Source of the DNA: Lachnospiraceae bacterium
GTDB taxonomy: Bacteria > Bacillota > Clostridia > Lachnospirales > Lachnospiraceae
NCBI GenBank assembly: GCA_017482485.1
Contig: JAFUMV010000150.1
Span: forward strand, 1-36,962
Length of the DNA: 36,962 bases
Direction: 5' to 3'
The translations under genes were made by a program, and so were the position numbers. Below are positions 7,668 through 18,213 of the stretch, piece after piece. Within the stretch, counting starts at the first letter, position 1. Each line of letters begins with the position of its first letter. A model generated the notes under the pieces. The model ran no database searches. It had not been told where the DNA came from and worked only from the letters and a program-made list of their open reading frames with translations.

Positions 7668-9338
7668 TTAGAAAAGTCCGGTGATTTTTCCGTTGTCATC
7701 CACATCAATGCCGTACGCTGCAGGCTTCTTGGGAAGTCCGGGCATCGTCATAACCGCACCTGTCAGTACGACAATAAAACCGGCACCGGCTGATACATAT
7801 GCTTCACGCACATTAATTTCAAATCCTTCGGGTCTTCCCAACAGATCCGCGTTATCAGACAGGGAATACTGGGTTTTTGCCATACAGATCGGCAGATTTC
7901 CAAAGCCCAGCTCTTCCAGCTTTTTGATCTGTTTTGCAGCAGCAGGCGCATACACCACATCGTCTGCACCGTAAATTTCCTTTGCGATGATGCTGATTTT
8001 ATCTTTAATCGGCTGATTCTCATCATAAAGAACCTGGAAATTACTTTCTTTTTCTTCCAGCGTTTTTAATACTTTCTCAGCCAGTGCAATGCCGCCCTTG
8101 CCGCCTTTTTCCCAAACTTCGGAAAGTGCAAATTCGCATCCTCTCTCTTCACAGAACTGACGGACAAATTCGGTTTCTGCCGGTGTGTCCGTTACAAAGG
8201 AGTTGAGGGTAACAACAACCGGCACTCCGTATTTCTGCAGATTTTCGATATGTTTTTCCAGATTGACAATACCTTTTTTCAGAGCATCCAGATTTTCAGC
8301 GGCCAGATCTGCCTTGGCGACTCCGCCGTTGTATTTCAGGGCACGCACAGTTGCAACCAGAACGACTGCATCCGGTTTTAAGCCGGCCATTCTGCACTTG
8401 ATGTCGAAAAATTTTTCAGCGCCCAGATCTGCTCCGAAACCTGCTTCGGTGATTACATAATCCGCCATTTTCAGCGCGGTCTTCGTAGCGCGTACAGAAT
8501 TGCATCCATGAGCGATATTTGCGAAAGGACCTCCATGAACGATGGCAGGTGTATGCTCCAGTGTCTGTATCAGATTCGGCTTTAAGGCATCCTTTAACAG
8601 TGCGGTCATGGAACCTACCGCATTTAAATCACCGGCAGTAACCGGCTGACCGGCATAATTGTAAGCCACAACGATTCTGTAAAGTATTTACTTTAAATCT
8701 TTCATATCGGCATCAAGACACAATACCGCCATGATCTCGGAAGCCACTGTGATCACAAAATGATCTTCTCTCACGGTTCCGTCCATCTTATTACCGAGGC
8801 CTACCACGATATTTCTGAGAACTCTGTCGTTCATATCCAGACAACGTTTCCATACCACCTGTCTGGTATCGATCTGGAGTTCATTTCCCTGCTGAATGTG
8901 ATTATCCAGAAGGGCTGCCAGAAGGTTGTTGGCAGAAGTGATCGCGTGGAAATCACCGGTAAAATGCAGATTCAGATCTTCCATCGGAACCACCTGGGCA
9001 TAACCGCCGCCGGCAGCTCCTCCCTTAATTCCAAAGCAGGGACCAAGAGAAGGCTCACGAAGCGCAATAACCGCTTTCTTTCCAAGCTGTCCAAAAGCCT
9101 CTCCCAGGCCGACACTTGTAGTGGTTTTTCCTTCCCCGGCAGGAGTTGGATTAATCGCTGTCACCAAAATCAGCTTTCCGTCAGGATTGTCCTGAATGGA
9201 GTTTATAAATTCATCCGAAATTTTTGCTTTGTATCTTCCGTACTGTTCCAGCATTTCTTCAGAAATACCAAGTTTTGAAGCCACATTCACGATGGGTTCC
9301 ATAACCGCTTCCTGTGCAATTTGAATGTCTGTTTTCAT
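7668..9338 (-). pseudogene. fhs: Formate--tetrahydrofolate ligase, interrupted by an in-frame TAA at 8688-8690
   Basis: Read through the stop, the frame is 556 codons, the normal Fhs length, with no frameshift. The N-terminal part (216 aa) carries the ATP loop [18 protein letters not shown] and [21 protein letters not shown]. The C-terminal part (333 aa from a GTG at 8669) carries [35 protein letters not shown] and the ending [13 protein letters not shown]. Fhs makes 10-formyl-THF from formate, ATP and THF. The TAA falls after DMKDLK, where the family has a glutamate; nearby codons also differ from the usual pattern (I and Y where R/K and G/S are common). All of this lies inside a perfect inverted repeat. 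The GTG at 8669 has no Shine-Dalgarno sequence, so the C-terminal half is probably not made separately. The intact start has AAAGGAGAG upstream. It could be a true nonsense allele, an assembly error, or a read-through or split gene. Confidence 0.9.
8680..8695. repeat. Perfect inverted repeat spanning the fhs stop codon
   Basis: TAAAGTA (8680-8686) and TACTTTA (8689-8695) are exact reverse complements separated by two bases. The premature TAA of fhs (8688-8690, minus strand) overlaps the centre. The sequence is AT-rich compared with the flanking coding sequence. Confidence 0.85.
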
Positions 9339-9411
9339 CGCTAATCTCTCCTTTGTATTTGATTACATATGCGTTAACAGGTGAAAAACTGCATAAATAA
9401 CTGGGAAAAAA

Positions 9412-12333
9412 TCAAATAATTTCCTCCACCAGCTGTTCGAATTCATTCATGGTCATCAGCACCTTACGGGGCTTGGTTCCTTCCTCTTCACCAACCACAC
9501 CGGCTTCTGCCAGCTGGTCCATAATCCTTGCTGCCCGGTTAAATCCGATTTTAAACACCCGCTGCAGCATACCAATGGACGCCTTATCCTTGTCAATAAT
9601 AAATTTGCCTGCATCCACGAAATAATCATCATAAGATGTCTGCGCGCCACTGCCGCCGGTTCCGGAAGAAGATCCCATGGTTTTCAATTTTTCCTCAATG
9701 TCGTTGCTGTACACATTACCGATGGACTGATTTTTCAAAAAGTCGACCACATCGGAAACCTCATCATCCGATATGAATGCCCCCTGCATTCGGGCAGGTT
9801 TGGTATAGCCCTGAGGGTAAAAAAGCATATCTCCCTTTCCCAGAAGCTTTTCCGCTCCATTCATATCCAGGATTGTTCTGGAATCCACACCGCTGGAAAC
9901 CGCAAATGCCACACGGCTTGGCATATTTGCTTTAATCAGGCCGGTGATGACATCCACAGAAGGACGCTGTGTGGCGATGATCAGATGAATGCCGCAGGCT
10001 CTTGCCAGCTGCGCCAGACGACAGATCGCTTCTTCCACCTCGCCGGGTGCAACCATCATCAAATCTGCCAACTCGTCCACAATGATAACAATCTGCGGCA
10101 TCTTTTCAGGAACATCCTCCTGGCCTTTGCTGCGCAGTTCTGTCATTTTCTTGTTAAAGCCCTTTAAATCTCTGACATTGTAATCCGCAAATTTCTTATA
10201 ACGATCCGTCATCTCCGCAACGGCCCACTGCAATGCCGCAGAGGCCTTCTTCGGATCTGTTACAACCGGAATCAGAAGATGGGGAATACCGTTATAAACA
10301 CTTAATTCCACAACCTTTGGATCCACTAAAATCAATTTCACATCTGAAGGATTCGCCTTATATAAAATGCTCATGATCAGCGTATTGATACAAACCGATT
10401 TACCGGATCCGGTAGCGCCGGCAATCAGCATATGAGGCATTTTGGCAATATCGGACACCACCACTTTTCCGCTGATGTCTTTTCCCACGGCAAAGGCAAT
10501 ATTGGAAGGAAAATCCTTAAATTCCTTCGATTCCACCAGATCACGGAAGCCGACTGCAGCGGTCTCCTTATTCGGAACCTCAATGCCCACAGCAGATTTT
10601 CCGGGAATAGGAGCTTCGATACGGATATCGGCAGCCGCCAGTTTCAATTTGATATCATCTGCCAGATTTAAAATTTTGCTGACGCGCACGCCCGGTTCAG
10701 GCAAAAGCTCATACCTGGTTACGGTAGGCCCCTGACTGATATCCGTAATGGTTACTTTAACGCCATAGCTCAACAGCGCTTCCTGCAGGTATCTGGCATT
10801 TTCTTTTAATTCCGATGTATTATCTTTTCCGAAGGAATTGCTGCTCTTATGCAAAAGACTTACAGGAGGAAACTGATATGGTCTGGTTTCCTTTCGCTGA
10901 TTTTGATTCATTCGCTCCTGTTTTGCCATTTGCTGTCCGACCACAGTTGCTTCAACAGCCGTCACCGGTTTGGGGGCAGGTACTGCCTTGGGACGGCTTT
11001 TTCTTGCCGGTTCAGACAAATGCACATTTTCAGAGCGGTTCCAAGCTTCCACCAGGGTTTCAGATTCCTTATCCTCTTCCTGCAAAACAGTCTCATGTAC
11101 AGATTGTTTTCCATAGGAATCCGAACCTCTGCCAAAGGAGCCAAAACTTACTTCCTTCATATCCGAATATACATCCGCCTGACGTGCTACGATATTCTGT
11201 GTGGAAAGCGGTGTAACATCTTTTAATTCTTCGATATCATCCGGCACTTCCTCATCATAATCTGCGTATGTATCAAACATCATATTATCATCCGTATCTG
11301 ACACGTTTTCTTCTTTTTCGGGCTCAGTCTGGTCAAAGCCCTCCGTTTCACTCAGGCTCTGCTGATGCATTGTCGTGATGCGAATATTGTCAAAATTAAA
11401 ATCCGTACCGCCTACGGGAGAAACATTATGTACTTCAACCGTTTCTTCCGCAGGAGTTTCCAGTGTAATTTCATGAATATCGTCTCTGAGTTTTCGTGCA
11501 GAAGATGCTTCCTTTAAACTGGTGTCCATCATGACACCGCTGACCTTTTTATCCATTCGCAGAATTTTCTCTGCCTCTTTGCGTTCTTCCTCTTCCTGAA
11601 GCTGCCTTTGTCTTTCCAGTCTCTGCTGCTGCAGCTGTTCCCGCCTGCTCTGCGCTTCCACTCTGCGCTGCTGTGTGCGTTCCTTACGGACCTGTGCATC
11701 ATTTCTTGCTGTTTCGTAGACATAGCGTCCTGATGTCTTTACCTGGCTTACAAAAGACTTTTCTGTGATGATCACCATTGAAATAATTGCAAGGACCATA
11801 ATCAAAAGAACCGTCCCAACCATTCCGATAAATCGGTGCAGCGCCCATGCGATCGAACCTGCAATGACACCGCCGCCGGTTTTATCGCCCGCACTGGATT
11901 CATACAATTCCTGAACAGAATAAACTTCAGAAGTCATCAGATCATTCTGCGTTATCAGTGCGGCCACCATTCCAATCAGGAAGAAAAGAATAATTCCGGC
12001 AATCAGCTTCATGATTGCCGCAACGTTGCCCTGATTGGATATGCCGAATGCAATTGCTACAAATGCGAGAATCGGAACCACATAGGCTGTCAGACCAAAT
12101 ATTCCAAACATCACTTTGCTGACAGAGTCGCCGATCACGCCTATCACACCGAAATTGCAGAGAAACAAAAGTACGGTAAGCGCAAATACACAGATCAGAA
12201 CGATTTCGTTCGAAACATTGTTTTCCTGTACCTGTGCAGCTGTTTTTTTCCCTTTTGTATTATTACTGTTGCTGCCTCTGCCTTTATTGGCAGCTGCAGA
12301 CTTCTTTCTGCTTCCCTGAGCAGATGACGCCAT
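9412..12333 (-). CDS. ftsK: DNA translocase FtsK/SpoIIIE
   Basis: 973 aa from the ATG at 12333, chosen because GGAGGAG lies 6 nt before it; an ATG at 12348 is upstream of that site. The protein starts with a basic segment. Four hydrophobic membrane segments follow (about residues 42-200), then a long coiled, Gln/Glu/Arg-rich and acidic linker (about 215-480). The motor domain has Walker [10 protein letters not shown] (about 639) and Walker [14 protein letters not shown] (about 750), with [19 protein letters not shown] after it. A C-terminal winged-helix gamma domain ends near FEQLVEEII. It pumps chromosomal DNA through the septum at division and, in spore formers, into the forespore. A ClpP-like gene upstream matches the Bacillus tepA-spoIIIE neighbourhood, so it could be either the sporulation or the vegetative paralogue. 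Confidence 0.96.
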   Translation of the reverse strand: MASSAQGSRKKSAAANKGRGSNSNNTKGKKTAAQVQENNVSNEIVLICVFALTVLLFLCNFGVIGVIGDSVSKVMFGIFGLTAYVVPILAFVAIAFGISNQGNVAAIMKLIAGIILFFLIGMVAALITQNDLMTSEVYSVQELYESSAGDKTGGGVIAGSIAWALHRFIGMVGTVLLIMVLAIISMVIITEKSFVSQVKTSGRYVYETARNDAQVRKERTQQRRVEAQSRREQLQQQRLERQRQLQEEEERKEAEKILRMDKKVSGVMMDTSLKEASSARKLRDDIHEITLETPAEETVEVHNVSPVGGTDFNFDNIRITTMHQQSLSETEGFDQTEPEKEENVSDTDDNMMFDTYADYDEEVPDDIEELKDVTPLSTQNIVARQADVYSDMKEVSFGSFGRGSDSYGKQSVHETVLQEEDKESETLVEAWNRSENVHLSEPARKSRPKAVPAPKPVTAVEATVVGQQMAKQERMNQNQRKETRPYQFPPVSLLHKSSNSFGKDNTSELKENARYLQEALLSYGVKVTITDISQGPTVTRYELLPEPGVRVSKILNLADDIKLKLAAADIRIEAPIPGKSAVGIEVPNKETAAVGFRDLVESKEFKDFPSNIAFAVGKDISGKVVVSDIAKMPHMLIAGATGSGKSVCINTLIMSILYKANPSDVKLILVDPKVVELSVYNGIPHLLIPVVTDPKKASAALQWAVAEMTDRYKKFADYNVRDLKGFNKKMTELRSKGQEDVPEKMPQIVIIVDELADLMMVAPGEVEEAICRLAQLARACGIHLIIATQRPSVDVITGLIKANMPSRVAFAVSSGVDSRTILDMNGAEKLLGKGDMLFYPQGYTKPARMQGAFISDDEVSDVVDFLKNQSIGNVYSNDIEEKLKTMGSSSGTGGSGAQTSYDDYFVDAGKFIIDKDKASIGMLQRVFKIGFNRAARIMDQLAEAGVVGEEEGTKPRKVLMTMNEFEQLVEEII

Positions 12334-12385
12334 AATTATCTCCTCCATTGATTCTGTCTGTATGGCCAGAATCTATATTAGTATA

Positions 12386-13102
12386 TCACTTAATCTTTCG
12401 CTTGTCACTATTGCGGTTTTTCTTTTTCTGATGTTCTGCCAGTTCATGAATTTTACAAATCGCCTGACTGATACCTCCCACTTCGGATATAATTCCTTCT
12501 CTTACCGCCTGCTGGCCTACCAGTATGGTTCCGAGGTCTTTCGTCAGCATTCCCTGATTCATCATCAGTTCTTCCATTCTCTGCTGCGTCACATTGCAAT
12601 GTGTGCATACAAAACCGGTGATGCGATCCTGAATCTGCTTAAAATAATCGAATGTCTGCGGTGCCCCGATGACAGTTCCGTTCATTCTCACAGGATGAAT
12701 GACCATCGTTCCCGTTGGCACAATGTAGGAATAATCCGTACTCACCGCAATCGGAACTCCGATGGAATGACTTCCCCCAAGCACCAGGGAAACCGTGGGC
12801 TTGCTTAAAGAAGCAATCATTTCAGCAATCGCCAGTCCTGCCTCCACATCTCCTCCCATCGTATTCAACAATACAAGCAGTCCATCAATCCGGTCACTGT
12901 CCTCAATTGCTGCAAGCTGTGGTAAGATATGCTCATATTTTGTGGTTTTTGAAGAGCTGCTCAAATTGTCATGTCCTTCTATCTCACCGATAATTGTCAA
13001 CAAATGAATGGCACTCTCCTTTTCAGGCGATGACAGTGTCATCTGTCCGGTCTCTTCAATCCGTTCGTCTCTGTGCTTTTCCAGTTCTTCCTTTTTTCCC
13101 AT
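12386..13102 (-). CDS. tepA: ClpP-like serine protease, translocation-enhancing protein TepA type
   Basis: 238 aa from the ATG at 13102; the longer frame opens with GTG at 13114, inside the apparent ribosome binding site. The ClpP/crotonase-like fold is shown by LLVLLNTMGGDVEAGLAIAE (about residues 77-96), the nucleophile region GGSHSIGVPIAVS (about 109-121) and the histidine region GTMVIHPVRMNG (about 133-144). The basic C-terminus (HQKKKNRNSDKRKIK) is unusual for ClpP. The family includes Bacillus YmfB/TepA, located next to spoIIIE as here. The substrate is unknown; a role linked to protein export or signal-peptide digestion has been suggested for TepA. Its translation start sits at the base of a long hairpin with a following U-run (see the separate entry). 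Confidence 0.85.
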   Translation of the reverse strand: MGKKEELEKHRDERIEETGQMTLSSPEKESAIHLLTIIGEIEGHDNLSSSSKTTKYEHILPQLAAIEDSDRIDGLLVLLNTMGGDVEAGLAIAEMIASLSKPTVSLVLGGSHSIGVPIAVSTDYSYIVPTGTMVIHPVRMNGTVIGAPQTFDYFKQIQDRITGFVCTHCNVTQQRMEELMMNQGMLTKDLGTILVGQQAVREGIISEVGGISQAICKIHELAEHQKKKNRNSDKRKIK

Positions 13103-13183
13103 AAAAAATATCACTCCTGCCTGTTCCTTTTTTTCAGAATTTGAAATATTCTGAACTTTTAAAGGAAGTATTCACAGGAGTGA
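13103..13183 (-). promoter_or_regulatory. Long hairpin enclosing the tepA ribosome binding site, terminator-like
   Basis: In the minus-strand RNA, TCACTCCTG (13175-13183) can pair with CAGGAGTGA (13111-13119), TTCCTTT/AAAGGAA (13161-13167 with 13124-13130) forms the middle, and TTCAGAAT/ATTCTGAA (13133-13140 with 13148-13155) closes a 7-nt loop. The 3' arm contains AGGAG, the likely Shine-Dalgarno sequence of tepA, and is followed by TATTTTTT just before the ATG. The structure could block ribosome binding or act as an intrinsic terminator for the upstream gene. Confidence 0.6.
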
Positions 13184-13189
13184 CTTTTC

Positions 13190-14641
13190 TTATTCGTCTT
13201 TCAAATCAAAATCGTCATTATCGGCAACCGGTATTTCATAAAACATCTGATCCGGATCCGGCTCAAATCCGTAAGTCATTTCTTTTCTCACATGTCTTTT
13301 CGGCACAGGAAGCGGATTACTAAGATATTCCCCGGGTCTTGGACCTGCAGTCTCATTTTCCGGTTCAACAGCCGTTTTTAAACTGTCAGTTTCTGTCTTT
13401 ATTTCCGAAATCTGGTTTGAAACATCCTTAACCTTCATATCTTTATCCTCTTTTATCTGCAGCATTTCCAGAATGCCAAAACCGGAAAGTGAACTCAAAA
13501 AGATCATTCTCATTCCCTGCTCCTGCAAAGGCGCATTCGACAGAAAATCCACTGCCGTCTGAAATGCAAACGGTATTACCCAGATTGTGGGATTCGAATT
13601 TCTGGCTTCCGGCATTTCCAAAAGGCCAAAGAAAGCGAATGCATAAAAAGGGATCGTCATCCACAGCTCTTTTAATGTAACGCTATGCAAAATTACGTCC
13701 GCTCTTCTGTCCGAAAAAACCAGAAGCCAACTTCTGAAATTTTCCCCAAAACCGTTGAAAAATCCCAAATCAGCTCCGTTAATGATCGAGGCTGCCGCCA
13801 GACAAAGCATAAAAGAAAGCGCTGACATCGCAAGATAGAAGCCGGTCATTGCCAATGAGCTTTTTTGGGAGCGAACGCTTTTATGAAAAAGCAAAACAGC
13901 ACATATCCATATCAGACTCAACGAAATCGGGGTGATACATACCGCAATTCCGCCAAGAACTGACATCACAGTTATGAAGTGAATATTTTCTTTCTGAATA
14001 AATTTTTTCATCAGAAAGATACATAAAAACAAGGTTATGGAAAAAAGAAAAAGCAGAAAACTTTGCGGTTCGGCTGCGTAAATACCAGTTGCATAACACG
14101 GACCGCAGAGAATCATAATAACCCCGGCAAAAAGGCAGATCAATCCTGTCTCCACACACGCTGAAGCAATCAGAAAAAACACTGATATTGTCTGCAGGCT
14201 CAGATTGAAATAAAAAGCGGTATCCTTCGTATTGAAGAATCTTTTAAAAAGGGACAGACAGTCCTGATAAAGATCACTCAGCGAAAAACCGTATGCAGAT
14301 CTCCGGATATCAGATCCCTGCCCTGCGATGAGCGCACCCGCGGGAGGATTTATCACATGTTCTGACATGACCAATATGGTCAACGCTGCCATACTTACAA
14401 TCAGCGTTATTTTCACTTTTCTGTTTCGTAACAGCAAAGATATCCGTTGGAATCTAAAGACCATCAGCTTCACCGGCAGATAAACAATCAGCAGCACGCC
14501 GATGATCAAAATAGCCGCAAGCAGAAAGTATTCCTGAACGGACATTCCGAGTTTGCCTGTTATCTCAGCGACAGTTCTTGAAAACCCCAGGCAGAGAGTA
14601 CATGCATAGATCACCCAGACTGGTTGCCTTTTTCTTTCCAT
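13190..14641 (-). CDS. Polytopic membrane protein, function unknown (possible membrane glycosyltransferase-like)
   Basis: 483 aa. About eight to ten hydrophobic segments fill residues 10-390. Examples are VQEYFLLAAILIIGVLLIVY near 35-54, VKITLIVSMAALTILVM near 75-91 and SLQTISVFFLIASACVETGL near 148-167. The roughly 90-residue C-terminal part is hydrophilic and predicted cytosolic: a polar stretch, then NPLPVPKRHVRKEMTYGFEP and an acidic end. No catalytic motif is certain. The overall layout (many spans, a loop after the first few, a proline-rich tail) resembles uncharacterised Lachnospiraceae membrane proteins sometimes grouped near GT39/GT-C enzymes; that is a loose resemblance only. It lies 13 bp downstream of metY on the same strand. 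Confidence 0.65.
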   Translation of the reverse strand: MERKRQPVWVIYACTLCLGFSRTVAEITGKLGMSVQEYFLLAAILIIGVLLIVYLPVKLMVFRFQRISLLLRNRKVKITLIVSMAALTILVMSEHVINPPAGALIAGQGSDIRRSAYGFSLSDLYQDCLSLFKRFFNTKDTAFYFNLSLQTISVFFLIASACVETGLICLFAGVIMILCGPCYATGIYAAEPQSFLLFLFSITLFLCIFLMKKFIQKENIHFITVMSVLGGIAVCITPISLSLIWICAVLLFHKSVRSQKSSLAMTGFYLAMSALSFMLCLAAASIINGADLGFFNGFGENFRSWLLVFSDRRADVILHSVTLKELWMTIPFYAFAFFGLLEMPEARNSNPTIWVIPFAFQTAVDFLSNAPLQEQGMRMIFLSSLSGFGILEMLQIKEDKDMKVKDVSNQISEIKTETDSLKTAVEPENETAGPRPGEYLSNPLPVPKRHVRKEMTYGFEPDPDQMFYEIPVADNDDFDLKDE

Positions 14642-14654
14642 AACATCCTCTGCT

Positions 14655-15929
14655 CTATAGAGCCTGTTCCAAATCGCGAATAATATCCTCTACATTTTCA
14701 ATGCCGACAGAAAGTCTGATCAGATCAGGCGCAACGCCTGCCTCTTTGAGCTGTTCATCGTTCATCTGTCTGTGTGTATGGCTTGCAGGATGCAGAACGC
14801 AGGTTCTGGCATCGGCAACATGTGTTACAATCGCTGCAAGCTTTAACTTGTCCATCATTTCTTCCGCCGCTTTTCTTCCGCCCTTTAATCCGAAAGAAAT
14901 AACACCGCAGGTTCCCTTGGGCATGTATTTCTGTGCCAGATCATAATATTTACAGCTCTTTAAACCGGGATAATTCACCCATGCAACCTTGTCATTCTGT
15001 TCCAGATATTCTGCAACTCTCTGGGCGTTCTCGCAATGTCTGGGCATACGCAGATGCAAAGTCTCAAGCCCCACATTTAACAGAAACGCATTTTGAGGAG
15101 ACTGGATAGACCCCAGGTCTCTCATCAGCTGAGAAGTTGCTTTGGTTATGTAAGCGGCTTTCCCAAATTTTTCCGTATAAACAACACCATGGTAGGATTC
15201 GTCCGGATAACAAAGCCCCGGGAATTTATCGGGATACGCTGCCCAGTCAAAATTACCGGAATCCACAATGGCACCACCAACGCACATTGCGTGGCCATCC
15301 ATGTATTTGGTTGTGGAATGCGTTACGATATCCGCCCCCCATTTAAAAGGATTACAGTTAATCGGAGTCGGGAAAGTATTATCAACAATCAGCGGTACCT
15401 GATGGTCATGTGCCACTTTCGCAAACTTTTCAATATCCAGAATCACAAGAGCAGGATTGGCGATTGTCTCTGCCAGCACACATTTGGTGTTCGGGCGAAA
15501 AGCTTCAGAAAGCTTTTCATAATCCCAGTCCGGATCCACAACTGTGCAGGAAATCCCCATCTTCTTCATGGTGCAGGTGAGCAGATTAAATGTACCCCCA
15601 TATACAGTCGAAGAAAGAACCACATGATCTCCCGCTTCACAGATATTAAACACAGCATAATAATTGGCTGCCTGACCGGAAGAGGTAAGCATTGCAGCTG
15701 CACCGCCCTCCAGTTCACATATTTTCTGTGCCACAAAATCATTGGTTGGATTCTGCAGTCTCGTATAAAAATATCCGGATTCCTCCAGGTCAAATAAGCG
15801 CCCCATCTGTTCAGAGGTTTCGTATTTGAAAGTTGTGCTCTGACAAATCGGAAGAACACGGGGTTCTCCGTTTTTCGGTTTCCATCCGGACTGGATGCAA
15901 ATCGTCTCTTTTTCATATGTAGTATTCAT
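14655..15929 (-). CDS. metY: O-acetylhomoserine aminocarboxypropyltransferase (sulfhydrylase)
   Basis: 424 aa, Cys/Met metabolism PLP enzyme. It joins O-acetylhomoserine with sulfide (or methanethiol) to make homocysteine (or methionine). Signatures: TRLQNPTNDFVAQKICELEG (about residues 56-75) binds the PLP phosphate of the neighbouring subunit. AMLTSSGQAANYYAV (about 79-93) and VDNTFPTPINCNPFKWGADI (about 182-201) carry the conserved aspartate. ADIVTHSTTKYMDGH (about 199-213) contains the Schiff-base lysine. The length fits MetY rather than the shorter MetB/MetC (about 380-400 aa). GGGGAGAGGAAC precedes the ATG. No SAM riboswitch or T-box is visible in the 49 bp upstream; it may be read through from yebC. 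Confidence 0.9.
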   Translation of the reverse strand: MNTTYEKETICIQSGWKPKNGEPRVLPICQSTTFKYETSEQMGRLFDLEESGYFYTRLQNPTNDFVAQKICELEGGAAAMLTSSGQAANYYAVFNICEAGDHVVLSSTVYGGTFNLLTCTMKKMGISCTVVDPDWDYEKLSEAFRPNTKCVLAETIANPALVILDIEKFAKVAHDHQVPLIVDNTFPTPINCNPFKWGADIVTHSTTKYMDGHAMCVGGAIVDSGNFDWAAYPDKFPGLCYPDESYHGVVYTEKFGKAAYITKATSQLMRDLGSIQSPQNAFLLNVGLETLHLRMPRHCENAQRVAEYLEQNDKVAWVNYPGLKSCKYYDLAQKYMPKGTCGVISFGLKGGRKAAEEMMDKLKLAAIVTHVADARTCVLHPASHTHRQMNDEQLKEAGVAPDLIRLSVGIENVEDIIRDLEQAL

Positions 15930-15978
15930 TAAGTTCCTCTCCCCTTCACCATCAGACAGTCAAGCTCTGATGATCTGA

Positions 15979-16710
15979 TTACTCTTCATCCCAGTTATGG
16001 TAAACAGCCTGTACATCATCGTCTTCGTCAAGAAGATCCAGAGTCTTCTGCAGGTTCTTTAAAGCGGTTTCATCCGTCAGAGAAACATAATTCTGCGGAA
16101 TCATCTTCACTTCCGCATCAGCCATGGGAATGCCTGCATCCTCAAGCGCCTTGCGCACTTCTTCAAAAGAGTCAGGATCGGTAAGCACTTCGAAGTAATC
16201 CTCTTCCTCGCCAAAATCCTCTGCACCTGCGTCCAGCGCTACCATCATCAGATCATCTGCTTCCATTTCACATTCTTCCTTATCGATGATGATCTGTCCC
16301 TTTTTATCGAACATAAAAGATACACAGCCGGGTGTTCCGATATTTCCGTTTCCCTTTGTGAACGCACTTCTGACATTAGCCGCTGTTCTGTTCTTATTGT
16401 CTGTCAGAGCATCTACGATAATTGCAATACCGCTGGGGCCGTATCCTTCATAAGTAACATATTCATAGTTTACGTTGCCGACATCGCCGGCAGCCTTCTT
16501 GATGCCCCGTTCAATGGTATCATTGGGCATGTTGTTGGATTTTGCCTTTGCAATAACCTGTGCCAGCTTGAAATTATTTGCAGGATCGGGACCGCCTTCC
16601 TTTACCGCTACTGCAATTTCTCTTCCGATAATGGTAAAAATTTTACCCTTCGCTGCATCATTTTTTTCCTTTTTATGCTTGATGTTTGCAAATTTTGAAT
16701 GTCCTGACAT
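15979..16710 (-). CDS. yebC: YebC/PmpR family protein (TACO1 family)
   Basis: 243 aa, the normal length for the family. The start [23 protein letters not shown] is the diagnostic N-terminus (a W is more usual at the F position of SKW). Further matches are [26 protein letters not shown] (read in parts, about residues 47-72), [19 protein letters not shown] (about 84-102) and an acidic central section. The family was described as a DNA-binding regulator (PmpR) and more recently linked to translation of polyproline-type stretches. It follows the CNNM/CorC gene by 11 bp, so the two are one transcript. Confidence 0.95.
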   Translation of the reverse strand: MSGHSKFANIKHKKEKNDAAKGKIFTIIGREIAVAVKEGGPDPANNFKLAQVIAKAKSNNMPNDTIERGIKKAAGDVGNVNYEYVTYEGYGPSGIAIIVDALTDNKNRTAANVRSAFTKGNGNIGTPGCVSFMFDKKGQIIIDKEECEMEADDLMMVALDAGAEDFGEEEDYFEVLTDPDSFEEVRKALEDAGIPMADAEVKMIPQNYVSLTDETALKNLQKTLDLLDEDDDVQAVYHNWDEE

Positions 16711-16721
16711 ATCTGTTCTCC

Positions 16722-18125
16722 TTATTCATTCATATTTTCTTCTTTCGGTTCATTAAGCTTTTGATTCGCTTTATCATCAGCATCAGGCTGCCGTGTCACC
16801 AGCACCTGTGTGATCATCTTATTTTCCACGGTGAGAATTTTGAAATTATAACCATCCACCGTGACCTCAAACTGTTCTTCGGGTCTTGGAATATGTTCCA
16901 GTTTCGCAATCAGAAATCCGTTAATCGTTTCGAAATCCTCCACATCGAAATTGATCCCAAAACGTTCCTCCAGATCTTCCAATCTTGTCTTTCCCTCGAT
17001 CACATATTCATCCTGTCCCTTTTCCTGGATATATACCTCTTCATCATCGTATTCATCCAGAATATTTCCGACAATTTCTTCCAGAATATCTTCCATCGCA
17101 ATCAGTCCGGAAGTCTGTCCATATTCATCTACAACAATAACCATCTGCAGCTTCATGGACTGCATCGTTTTAAACAACACGTCAATTTTACGCGTCTCCG
17201 GAATAAAACGCACTTCTCTCATCAGGTCCGGAATTTCTTCCAGCGGACGATTCCAGTCAATCTGTGACTGTCTCCTGAGCGCATCTTTCATATGAAGAAT
17301 TCCAATGATATGATCAATGTTTTCTTTATAGACCGGATAACGGCTGTTGTTGCCGTTTAACATAAATTCAATGGCCTCTCCGAAAGACATGCGGCAGTCA
17401 ATCCCCACAATATCTCTCCGGTTTGTCATAATATCTGTGGCTTCCTTGTCACTGTATTCAAAAATATTGGTGATCATTTCCGCTTCACTTGCCTGAATGA
17501 CGCCCTGCTCGTGTCCTTCATTAACCATGGAAATAATCTCATCCTCAGTCACATCGCTTTTTTCTTCATCCATTTTCACACCAAAGAGACGAAGCACAAG
17601 CTTTGAAGTGACCGTAACCAGTCCGGTCAGCGGAGCAAGCAGCGTTTTCATGATCCAGATAAAGCCGACCAGTTTATGCGCCCACTTCTCCGGATTTCTG
17701 GCGGCAAGCTTTTTGGGAACAAGCACACCGAAAACAAGCAGTATGTACAGGATAAACAGTACTGAAATCACAAAGGAAAAAATACTCAGTCCCAAGGAAA
17801 TCATGGAAGGATTTCCCTGAAACCACTTATCGGCAAAGGCTTTGGAAACATTCCTTATAATGCTTCCGATGCCGCGAAGAAAATAACTGCCCGCAATCAG
17901 ATTGACGAAAGTGATTATCACCTGAACCATATTCACATAATGATCCGGACTGTGTATCAATCTGCAGAGCCTGTAGGACTTCTTGTTATGTTCCTCAATT
18001 AATTTGCGCTCTTCTTCCTTCAGATTCAGATTCTGTATGGCTGATCCGAAACCGTAAATCACAATATCAAGAATCAATAACACCAAAAACAACAATATAC
18101 TGGCAGTAGGGCCAACATCATCCAT
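16722..18125 (-). CDS. CNNM/CorC (hemolysin-type) transporter-like protein: DUF21, CBS pair, CorC_HlyC
   Basis: 467 aa. Residues 1-190 contain the DUF21 membrane domain, with hydrophobic segments near 8-28, 65-85, 110-140 and 155-180. A pair of CBS domains follows (about 205-330: [20 protein letters not shown], then [21 protein letters not shown], and later [25 protein letters not shown]). The CorC_HlyC domain forms the C-terminus (about 350-440, with [14 protein letters not shown]). Bacterial members are implicated in magnesium/cobalt efflux or sodium-linked magnesium transport; the TlyC 'hemolysin' name is historical. It has its own consensus promoter upstream and AAAGGAGATGA before the ATG, and leads the yebC unit. 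Confidence 0.92.
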   Translation of the reverse strand: MDDVGPTASILLFLVLLILDIVIYGFGSAIQNLNLKEEERKLIEEHNKKSYRLCRLIHSPDHYVNMVQVIITFVNLIAGSYFLRGIGSIIRNVSKAFADKWFQGNPSMISLGLSIFSFVISVLFILYILLVFGVLVPKKLAARNPEKWAHKLVGFIWIMKTLLAPLTGLVTVTSKLVLRLFGVKMDEEKSDVTEDEIISMVNEGHEQGVIQASEAEMITNIFEYSDKEATDIMTNRRDIVGIDCRMSFGEAIEFMLNGNNSRYPVYKENIDHIIGILHMKDALRRQSQIDWNRPLEEIPDLMREVRFIPETRKIDVLFKTMQSMKLQMVIVVDEYGQTSGLIAMEDILEEIVGNILDEYDDEEVYIQEKGQDEYVIEGKTRLEDLEERFGINFDVEDFETINGFLIAKLEHIPRPEEQFEVTVDGYNFKILTVENKMITQVLVTRQPDADDKANQKLNEPKEENMNE

Positions 18126-18163
18126 TAAAAATCATCTCCTTTTTTTCGTTAGACGTTCAACAT

Positions 18164-18192
18164 ATAATAGCATTTTCATGATAAAACGTCAA
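18164..18192 (-). promoter_or_regulatory. Sigma-A promoter for the CNNM/CorC gene
   Basis: On the minus strand, TTGACG (18187-18192), a 17-bp spacer and TATTAT (18164-18169). Transcription would start about 30 bp before the ATG at 18125. It is the only good match in the gap after mazF. Confidence 0.75.
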
Positions 18193-18213
18193 GGACGTTC
18201 CCGGAGGAGCTGA

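Noticed and set aside
9339-9411. Possible Rex operator (TGTTAAC) before fhs
   Set aside because: Only a half-site is present; the full TTGTTAA-N4-TTAACAA form is missing.
15951-15973. CATCAG...CTGATG stem before metY as a riboswitch or terminator
   Set aside because: Only 6 bp with a long loop, no U-run, and no SAM riboswitch core.
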